Below, piece after piece: positions 56,871 through 64,000 of a stretch of 64,000 bases of DNA. The notes below the pieces were generated by a model, which had not been told where the DNA came from, did not search any database, and saw only the letters and a program-made list of their open reading frames with translations. Position numbers and translations under genes: made by a program. Source of the stretch: Ephydatia muelleri (Eukaryota; Porifera; Demospongiae; Spongillida; Spongillidae); assembly GCA_013339895.1 (NCBI GenBank), contig JABACO010000021.1, positions 2,566,828 to 2,630,827 of the forward strand. The letters are read 5' to 3'. How positions within the stretch are numbered: the first letter of the stretch is position 1; each line of letters opens with the position of its first letter.

Positions 56871-57688
56871 TGGGACAGTTTCCGCGAAAATGTCACCCTT
56901 TTATAACATTATAGTGTTATAAAAATGCTTCTTATTTGAATCGATATATCTTCCGAACGCTAAACGCTATCGACTTCCTATTTTCAATACTTCATACTAC
57001 GCCATTTCTATACAAAGAATAACTTTTTGGAGTCTTACACTTGCTCCACACCAATATTGCAACGTTCGATACCCGACCGGGTTCAAACCCTTCATAACTT
57101 TTAGTAGGAGTAATCAAATCACTTCAAAATCGGTTTGTAGGTACAGAGGTCCTATACCTATCGATTTGTTCTGTTCGTTAATTTTTATGCCATTCGTTAC
57201 GGAGATACATTTGAACAAAGTACGTCCACTTTTCCCGCTCGATTCGCGCCAATGATTTTGGCAAATCGCGTCCCGCTCAATGTATGGGAGGCGGGGATTA
57301 TAACATTGGCGCGTATCAAGCGGGAAAAAGTGCACGTAGTTTGTTCAACTGTGTCTCCGTAACGAATGGCATAAAAATTAACGAACAGAGCAAATCGATA
57401 GGTATAGGACCTCTGTACCTACAAACCGAATTTGAAGCGATTTGATTACTCCTACCTAAAGTTATGGAGGGTTTGAACCCGGTCGGGTATCGAACGTTGC
57501 AATACTGGCGTGGAGCAAGTGCAAGACTTCAAAATGCAATTTGGCATAAAGAAATAGTGTAGTATGAATTGTTGAAAATAGGAAGTGGATAGCGTTTAGC
57601 GTTCGGAAGATATAGCCATTCAAACAAGAAGCATTTTTATAACCTTATAATGTTATAAAAGGGTGACATTTTCGCGGAAACTGTCCCA
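56871..57688. mobile_element. 818-bp foldback element
   Basis: Left arm 56871-57254 and right arm 57304-57688 are inverted copies with scattered mismatches and small indels, sharing the ends TGGGACAGTTTCCGCG... and ...CGCGGAAACTGTCCCA. The loop is about 50 bp. It sits in an AT repeat (TATA-rich flanks), so the target duplication cannot be read. No protein frame is seen. A second, one-armed copy lies at 61899-62550. Confidence 0.88.
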
Positions 57689-58306
57689 TATATATATTAC
57701 AAACTCAAAACATCGTCACGTCCAAATTAAATCACATTTTAATACATACTATGGCGAAAAAAAAAAACGTGGGGATATCAAGCGGCATGATAGACCATCG
57801 CCGAGCCTTCGACAGATGATATCGGCTCGCTATCGACCGGGTACTCTTTAACGTAGTGGGAATTTACGCAGCACAACGATAGCACACGTCCGCAGCTTCT
57901 TATTGTCATTGCAAGTGCAAAGAAGCCGCCCATAGACGTGACAACTGCATAAATAATCCACATTGGGAAGATAAACTCTCCCGGTCTGTTGATAACTAGA
58001 TTCACCACAATGGCGATGAGTCTGGCAGCGAGGTATATCTAGTCTCGTACCCAGACCCTGATTCCCACAGCTGCGGATGGATTACATCACCGCTACGTGG
58101 AAAGAGGGTCTGGAGAACTGCTGTACTCAATTCTGTCCAGTGATTATGTAACAATATCAATCCAACGTCGCGAGGAATTTAATTACGTAGCCATGAATTT
58201 AATTAATTACAGAACGGAAATTGTCCTATACCACTAGCAACAATGTTGTATCCCTGAATGGCTTAAGCTTAAGCCAGGAGCAGGCCCCGTAGCCAGGTTG
58301 TGTGTT

Positions 58307-58307
<1 letters not shown>

Positions 58308-58347
<40 letters not shown>
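58308..58347. repeat. poly(G) run of 40 bases
   Basis: Lies inside the Mutator-like element, just after CCCCGTAGCCAGG, a motif typical of hAT ends. This may mark an older nested hAT fragment (GGCGTAGCCAGG recurs at about 58385). Confidence 0.85.
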
Positions 58348-58348
<1 letters not shown>

Positions 58349-58575
58349 GCAAAGCATGTTATAAGTGGACTCAACCATGCAATGGCGTAGCCAGGATAAT
58401 ACATGTATGTATGGAAGGGTACACACTGCCAGATGCAGGATTTGTATGAAATTGAGAAAGACCCGCTGGGGGAAGGTGCGGGAGGGGTGGTGCCCAGCTA
58501 GGAGGTATGGGGGAGTGCTGCAAGCTCCCCCATCGGGGTCTGGGGCGGAGCCCCAGGAGCCAATTCTTGTTTGAT

Positions 58576-58636
58576 GTACTAAGTAAATGTTAACAGCGAT
58601 TCTCCTGGAGAATCGCTGTTAACATTTACTTAGTAC
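58576..58636. repeat. 61-bp perfect hairpin
   Basis: Two 30-base perfect inverted arms around one T; the arm starts GTACTAAGTAAATGTTAACA. It lies inside the Mutator-like element. Function unknown. Confidence 0.9.
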
Positions 58637-58859
58637 TGTTGCCACCACTACTAAGATTGCGATATGTAGCTAAAGATAAAGTCAACTTCAATTCTCTTTC
58701 ATGGCCAGAGAGAACATTTGTGTGCTCTTTCCTGGAACAAACTGCACAATGAGCTTGAGACTACAACTCCTGTCTTGTACACTTTATTGAGGTTATGCAT
58801 CCCATTGCATTGAAAAAGTGTTGCTTTTACTCTCAAATCAATGCCAGAGACTAACCTCT

Positions 58860-58938
58860 GTGTGTGTGTCCGTGTGTGTGTTTGTTGTGTGTGTCCGTGT
58901 GTGTGTGTTTGTGTGTGTGTTTGTGTGTGTGTTTGTGT

Positions 58939-58970
<32 letters not shown>
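58860..58970. repeat. compound TG-rich microsatellite
   Basis: GTGTGTGT blocks broken by CC and TTT, ending in a G run, inside the Mutator-like element. Frames over it (CVCVCVF) are artefacts. Confidence 0.88.
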
Positions 58971-58971
<1 letters not shown>

Positions 58972-59296
58972 GGGGGGGTGGGTGTGTGAAAGGGAAGGAA
59001 AGAAGGTTAGATGGTGAAGAGAGATGTGGACGAAGTGCATTAAGTACATGCTTTGTCGGCAAAACATACACCATATGCTGCACCAGCCTTTGAATCCCTC
59101 TCAATCACAACACCTACTAAAAGAACGTACGTTTGAAACTAAAACAGAGCATATACACACTTTTGTTTGGACCATGCATATTATTTGTAAGTCTACGTTT
59201 GGTTCCAGTCTTCTAATTAGTCCACATCTGTTTGGATGTCAACCTTCTTTGCTAACTTTAATGCGTGCAGGTTCCATTGTGTGTATGTGTGTGATC

Positions 59297-59297
59297 A

Positions 59298-59332
<35 letters not shown>

Positions 59333-59367
59333 TCACGTTTGTGTGTGTGTGTGTGTGTGTGTGATCA

Positions 59368-59402
<35 letters not shown>
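59297..59402. repeat. (TG)n array with GATCACGTT interruptions
   Basis: Three TG tracts separated by the same GTGATCACGTTTGTG block, inside the Mutator-like element. Confidence 0.9.
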
Positions 59403-59407
<5 letters not shown>

Positions 59408-59490
59408 TTGTGCGCGCGCGCGTCTCTCGGTGTTGTGTATACGTAGCTAAAGTAGCATGTTAGTACGCAAAATAAAGTATACGCTCTTAC

Positions 59491-59721
59491 CTGATCGGTC
59501 GTTAAACTTACAAGCGGCGAAACTACCAACGCAATGCTTGCTTTCTTCGTGTTCCGAAGTTCATCAAAAGCCCACGGTAGAAATGCGTAACACAACGACT
59601 TGCCGTATCCTGTCGGTAAACTAACAACGGTATCGAGCCCACTAAGTACATCTCTGACAGTCCTTAATTGCTCGTCTTTCAGCTTTGTATACCCCAAACT
59701 CCATACGTACGTCACACATTC
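59491..59721 (-). pseudogene. captured RecQ-family helicase exon
   Basis: A 77-codon frame bounded by a good acceptor (TTATTAG) and donor (CAG/GTAAGAG). It reads LGYTKLKDEQLRTVRDVLSG, then Walker A SLPTGYGKSLCY and motif Ia IALVVSPLVSLTTDQ. This is the N-terminal part of the RecQ helicase ATPase core (DNA unwinding, ATP-dependent). No later helicase motif (DEAH box, motifs III-VI) was found in the element, and no upstream start. It is an isolated exon inside the inverted repeats of a Mutator-like element, so most likely captured host sequence; it might instead be a remnant of a helicase-encoding transposon. Confidence 0.8.
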
Positions 59722-60022
59722 CTAATAAACTCTAGTTAATAACGAATTATTGCATACCTCGAATCTGATTGGTTCCCCAACATTCTGGTGACCGTGGACA
59801 GAATTGAGTACAGCAGTTCTCCAGACCCTCTTTCCACGTAGCGGTGATGTAATCCATCCGCAGCTGTGGGAATCAGGGTCTGGGTACGAGACTAAGGTAT
59901 ATCACAGGCAAAAATAGGACTCGTATTTCCCGATCTAGTTGTTTCTTTTGTACCATTATCACATGATCGTAGATAACTTCCTTTCTTCTTCTTCGTCTTC
60001 TCACAACAACTAACACGGTGAT

Positions 60023-60151
60023 TAGTCTCGTCCCCAGACCCAGATTCCCAACAGCTGCGGGTGGATTACATCACCGCTACGTGGAAAGTCCACGTAGCGG
60101 TGATGTAATCCACCCGCAGCTGTTGGGAATCTGGGTCTGGGGACGAGACTA
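60023..60151. mobile_element. 129-bp perfect-palindrome Mutator-like MITE
   Basis: Two 63-bp arms, identical by eye and inverted, with a 3-bp centre (AAG). It begins TAGTCTCGTCCCCAGACCC and ends with its reverse complement. The perfect 9-bp duplication CACGGTGAT flanks it (60014-60022, 60152-60160). Its arm is a shortened form of the 100-bp repeat of the element at 58040. Inserted in the 7TM receptor frame after codon 228. Confidence 0.95.
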
Positions 60152-60839
60152 CACGGTGATGATGTAGATAGCGACAACGGAACCCAAATACATTAGGACG
60201 AGCGCGGATATCCCCGCATCGATATCTTGCCCGAATTTAAACACGCTGCAGTCTTCGTTGACGGTGCGAATATTGCACCACGGCGACCCGGGCGACTGTC
60301 CGTACGCCAATTGAAGGAAAGGGATCCACACTACCAAGAGCGGAAAAGCAAATATCATCAGGGGCCAGAACCAGTCCGAAAACTGGCAGGAGTTGGGGCG
60401 GCGCCCAACCGCTTGGTAACTGTTGGCCCGAACTGCGTACATGACGTCCATAAAGAGGCTGCAGGCGATCGCGAAGGATGCCGCCGAGACGGCGCAGATC
60501 GAGTACTTGTTCCAAAGTCCCGCGAACACGCAAAACCCCCTCGTGGCCTCGTTCTCGCCAAGGTAGTCCACCCGATTGAAGACTGAAGACAGACCATCTA
60601 GGACATATGCCACACCCACATATAAGATCTTCCTGTGGAAGGAGAACAGGTACTTCCTGGAGACAACATTGGTAATGATGGTCAATGCTCCCAGAAAAAC
60701 CGTGATAAGGCCGACAGAAGCTCTGACTACTGCTATGACCTTAAATTCGGGAGAGGAGTAATTAAGACATGTCCTGTTCTCAATCGACATTTTTAAGTAG
60801 CTGTTCACACACCCACAAACAGCTGATACAAGCATTGTG

Positions 60840-61575
60840 CGCGCGTGGGTAGGGTTTGTATCCGGATTAGTGATGAATTACGTAAGCATTATCGCATAAT
60901 GTATTTTTATTATTCTTTTAAAATTAGCTCAACGATCATAGATATTTCCGCGTAACATCTATGTCTGAATAATCATCGAAGATAAATTCATCACCATCGA
61001 AGATAAACATCGTCATCCGCTATTTCGCCATATGTTAAATATACTATTTAGCAAATGTACCCGTAAGCCCACTGACCTATGCAGATCAGATGGCTATGGA
61101 ATTATGGCCAGTGTCTTGTCATATCTGATGCCACAAGGGAAGCTATAGAGCTAGGGAGAAATATGCTCTGCAGGATCCCAACATTTTGTCCCAATTGCAA
61201 TTGGGACCTCTAGATCGATCTGGTGGCTGGTGCTCTCAGTTTGTTCACTGCCGGATATCAGCATGCAGGCATCACACATCAGTCTCCTTTATTCCTTCTC
61301 CAAAGAGTGTCCATTGCACTCTACCACGGCAATGCTGCCTCTATTGGGCACCACAAGTAGTTTATACAGTGTATCCTTGTGCATTTGCTAACTTAATAGT
61401 TCAGGTCTGTAATACTGAGTTTCCATACCCGATAACGATACATATTAAATATTAATAAGAGGACTGAATTTAACTATTTATTCTCCTATCCTGATCCCAT
61501 GCATCAGCCATATCCAATGGGCTATTCCATTTTTTAATCCTACACCTCTATGGATGACAAAAATTGCAAACATAC

Positions 61576-61614
<39 letters not shown>

Positions 61615-61898
61615 ACTCCCCAGGAGAATATAGAGGACCCCCCCTCCCCCGAACATGCATTCATTATGTCTCCACCCCCTGGGGCAACCTCTACAATAAA
61701 GTCCTGGTTCCGCCAGAGACCTCTGATAACTCACTGCATGCATGTAGTGGCGGATACAAATGGCAGGGGCATCCGGGCCTGTCTTCGCACATGTGAAGTC
61801 ACAAACATGCACTGATATAGCGTAATTGCGTAGTAACAAATGCATTTTTTGTTTCAGAATAATTGTTCAGTGAGCACAGAATTTACAATACAATAAAA
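60840..61898. other. no gene seen; poly(C) run
   Basis: Receptor gene upstream region. Contains the poly(C) run 61577-61614 in a region with hAT-like text (GTAGTGGCGGATACAAATGG). No gene supported. Confidence 0.4.
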
Positions 61899-62550
61899 TG
61901 GGACAGTTCACGAGAAAATCGCCGTTCGCATATATAATAATTATAATAATCCTCTTCATGATCAGCTTGGGGTAGCTTTTTAGAAACTGAGGAATTCTAA
62001 TCAGTCTGTTGTGTTAGCGATCTTTGCACTGATCGACGCCATGTAAAATAATTAGAGCTTCAGAATGGACAGAGACAGAGTGATGATGTGGAACAAGTGT
62101 ACGAAACTTGGAAGGAAAAGTTTGTACGGTAATGTTGCAAAGATGTATTAACATGCAATTTTTATATAGACTAATTAAGTGATAAAATTATAACCCCACA
62201 AGCCCGATTTTGCTGGACACTGTCTCTATATATGAAATGTTATTAAAATGCTTCTCGTTTGAATCGCTATATCTTCTGAACGGTTAACGCTATCAACTTT
62301 CATACTAAACCAATATTGATCTGTATCAGTATTGGGTTCAAATATCCGACTATGTACCTTTCTGTAGGAGTAATCAATCATGGAGAGAAGTCCTATACCT
62401 ATTGATTTGTTCTGTTCGTTAATTTTATGCCATTCGTTACGGAGATACAGTTAACAAACTACGTCCACTTTTTCCCGCTCGATTCGCGCCAATGATTTTG
62501 GCAAATCATCGCGTCCCGCTCAATGTATGGGGAGGCGGTGGTTATATCAC
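61899..62550. mobile_element. one-armed copy of the foldback element
   Basis: Begins TGGGACAGTTCACGAGAAAA and follows the left arm of the element at 56871 (CGTTTGAATCGCTATATCTT, ATGCCATTCGTTACGGAGAT, CGATTCGCGCCAATGATTTT) into the loop, then stops. There are internal deletions and the right arm is missing. It ends about 165 bp before the PLBD-like start codon. Confidence 0.82.
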
Positions 62551-62714
62551 CATCCTTGTTTTCACAGGCTGCCCAGTGCCTTCATACCTAGCGTTTAAGC
62601 CACCTCCCCTTCACCTATGAATATTTAATATACGATTGGCTACAAAAGCCTCGATCAACATTAGAGAAATTACGCAATTAATGGCTGATTGAAGCCCCTC
62701 CCCCTACTCTCATT

Positions 62715-63436
62715 ATGATGCCCACTGGTACGTTGTCTTCCCTCCTTGTAGCCATATCTTGCATCTTTGCAATCGTTAATGGCGCGACTTTGAATGGAAC
62801 AGTCTATATCATGATGGAGTAAGTTTCGTTGTGATAGTATCATAACGAACTTTCGTGTTGTGTTTGCATCGATCAGTGGTTCGTATCAGTTCGTGCCAAA
62901 CATCATAGACGAACAGAGGGGCGCCGCCTATGGCTCATACGAGCAATCCAGCCTAGAGATAGGGTAAGTAGCCCTGTGTGTGCGTGTGTTGTGTGTGCGC
63001 GCGCGCGCGTGTGTGTGTGCGTTTGTGTGTGTGTGCATGTGTGTGTGTGTGTGTGTGTGTCTGTTCTTGCGCGTGCACGAAGTATACGTGTGTGTTTGCA
63101 GGTAAGTTTCACTTGATAAGCATGTGACATACCAAACTAAGTCTTGTGATGGTGCGGGGGCGTTGCAACGTTTGAATGTCCTGTATATGGCGAACTGCTG
63201 TCGACCATGAAGATATGTTTGATCAACAATGCAACCTTTTGCAGCTGTACATTAGAACTCTAGTATTAAGAAAGAAATAATATGCCTGCCTGTCTTCTAC
63301 ACGTACTTCTTTATTACTTTGTTCCTTGCAGGTGGGGTGTTCTCAACCTTGCTGCAGGATACTCGCAATCCGTCGTTGCCACAGACTACCAACTCATGAA
63401 GGCAGCTGGCATGCTGGAAGGAATTCTGACTTGGAG
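62715..63436 (+). CDS. phospholipase B-like (PLBD / lamina-ancestor) protein, N-terminal exons
   Basis: Exons 62715-62818, 62877-62963 and 63332-63436 (GT donor), phases 2-2-2 consistent. The start ATG ATG is followed by a signal peptide (LSSLLVAISCIFAIVNGA). Then comes a stretch typical of PLBD proteins: VPNIIDEQRGAAYGSYEQ, EIGWGVLNLAAGYS, and MKAAGMLEGILTW, matching the family pattern of GWG.L...GY and AG.LEG.LT near the N terminus. PLBD proteins are lysosomal N-terminal-nucleophile hydrolases that self-cleave at a Cys further along. That region is beyond the window, so activity cannot be judged. The gene continues past 64000. Confidence 0.85.
62972..63062. repeat. compound (TG)n/(CG)n microsatellite
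   Basis: TG repeats with an internal GCGCGCGCGCG block (potential Z-DNA), in the second intron of the PLBD-like gene. Confidence 0.9.
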
Positions 63437-64000
63437 GTGTGTGTGTCCATGTGCTCTTAATGGCCTGTGCAACATGCTATATGTGTGCATGCGTGTGTGT
63501 GTGTGTGTGACTTACATACTTGAAATCGTTATTTAGTCTAATGTATATGCATATATATGTGTACCCTACATGTAGTTACGTTCTGGCATGATAACGTTCA
63601 ATGGTTCAATAGCTGCAGTAAAGAGAACATAAACCGTCACAATTTTTTCTACGATCGCGCATACTGTACGTTCACTCAAAATGCAATGTTTGGAACGCTG
63701 TAACTTTTGAGATACTAATCCAAATATGATGCATAAGGTGTCGTTCTGCAGCATTTTTTATGCTATTGTAGAGGGTAATAAAATCGCAGCACAAAACACG
63801 ATTTGAAAAAAATCTTGAAGTACCTACTTTAAGGCTTGGCAAGGGCGAAAATAAATAAATCGTAATACTAGTGGAGTTAGTGTATGAGTTGTGGTTTGAG
63901 TAGTACTGTTTGATATCTTGCCACGAAGATAGAGTGGGAGGATGAGGTAACAGTTTTAGTCAAATTGATCTCGGCAGTTGTGTAAATGGATTACTTTGGC
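63437..64000. other. PLBD-like intron, no further exon seen
   Basis: After the donor at 63437 I find no block matching the expected next PLBD segment; it probably lies beyond the window. Confidence 0.5.

Larger units (their letters stand above)
58040..59894. mobile_element. 1855-bp Mutator-like element carrying a RecQ exon
   Basis: The terminal inverted repeats are 100 bp (58040-58139 and 59795-59894) and identical by eye, starting TAGTCTCGTACCCAGACCC. The perfect 9-bp duplication AGGTATATC flanks it (58031-58039, 59895-59903). Long inverted repeats with 9-bp duplications are the mark of Mutator-like elements. No MULE transposase is visible; the interior holds a RecQ-helicase exon, a 40-G run, a 61-bp hairpin and TG repeats. 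It is non-autonomous and, from the identical ends, young. Confidence 0.93.
57778..60835 (-). pseudogene. single-exon 7TM receptor gene split by two transposon insertions
   Basis: Three in-frame blocks: 60835-60152 (228 codons), 60013-59895, and 58030-57778 (TGA). Between them lie Mutator-like insertions at 60023-60151 and 58040-59894, with their duplicated 9-bp targets. Taken together the blocks give 351 codons without a stop. Seven hydrophobic segments: about residues 31-58, 68-92, 100-132, 155-180, 207-233, 258-285 and 290-312. N-glycosylation sites NRT and NYS lie at the N-terminus; loop 2 carries SPWCNI; an Arg-rich run follows TM5. The WC in loop 2 and the overall layout suggest the cAMP-receptor-like (class E/B-related) GPCRs; ligand unknown. 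As assembled, the palindrome supplies a TAG directly after codon 228, removing TM6-7. This may be a null allele rather than a fixed pseudogene. Confidence 0.85.

Overview
The window reads as intron-rich nuclear DNA of an early-branching marine invertebrate; a sponge is my best guess. This rests on (i) animal-type split genes with GT-AG introns (SND1, an ABCB1-type transporter, a phospholipase B-like gene), (ii) a 7TM receptor with a cAMP-receptor/class-B-like WC motif in its second extracellular loop, and (iii) a dense mix of animal DNA transposons (hAT, Ginger, Mutator-like, pogo-like). There is no bacterial operon, rRNA or CRISPR array. The species cannot be fixed from sequence alone. A run of exactly 1000 N (41208-42207) is an assembly gap.

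Layout. 1-21.5 kb: the 3' half of SND1 (Tudor-SN), 14 exons, + strand. Its introns are loaded with minisatellites, (CA)n tracts and a diverged tandem duplication of over 1 kb. 21.5-30 kb: two single-exon paralogous genes on the minus strand encoding small secreted cystine-knot (CTCK) proteins, each with a TATA box, separated by an ~835-bp ATAC-rich satellite. 30.7-46.6 kb: a transposon graveyard holding an LTR-retroelement end, a 2.6-kb dead hAT, a Mutator-like MITE, a 3.1-kb dead Ginger element (integrase + GPY/F + Ulp1 protease) and a second, internally deleted hAT carrying a nested Mutator-like MITE. 47.8-54.7 kb: a complete ABCB1/P-glycoprotein-type transporter in 17 exons. 56.8-57.7 kb: an 818-bp foldback element. 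57.8-60.8 kb: a single-exon 7TM receptor gene (minus strand) broken by two Mutator-like insertions. 62.7-63.4 kb: the first three exons of a phospholipase B-like (PLBD) gene, running off the window.

Most notable: the receptor gene is split by a 129-bp perfect palindrome and by a 1855-bp element with identical 100-bp terminal inverted repeats. Each is flanked by a perfect 9-bp target duplication. Removing both insertions with one duplication copy each gives an uninterrupted frame of 351 codons with seven hydrophobic segments. The larger element also carries one RecQ-helicase exon, like a Pack-MULE. Both insertions therefore look recent. At least four insertions in the window belong to elements with TAGTCT ends and 9-bp duplications. 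The two hAT elements instead show 5-bp duplications.

The host genes (RNA-binding nuclease-domain protein, secreted ligands, efflux pump, receptor, lysosomal hydrolase) have no evident shared pathway; they are ordinary neighbours in a repeat-rich animal chromosome.
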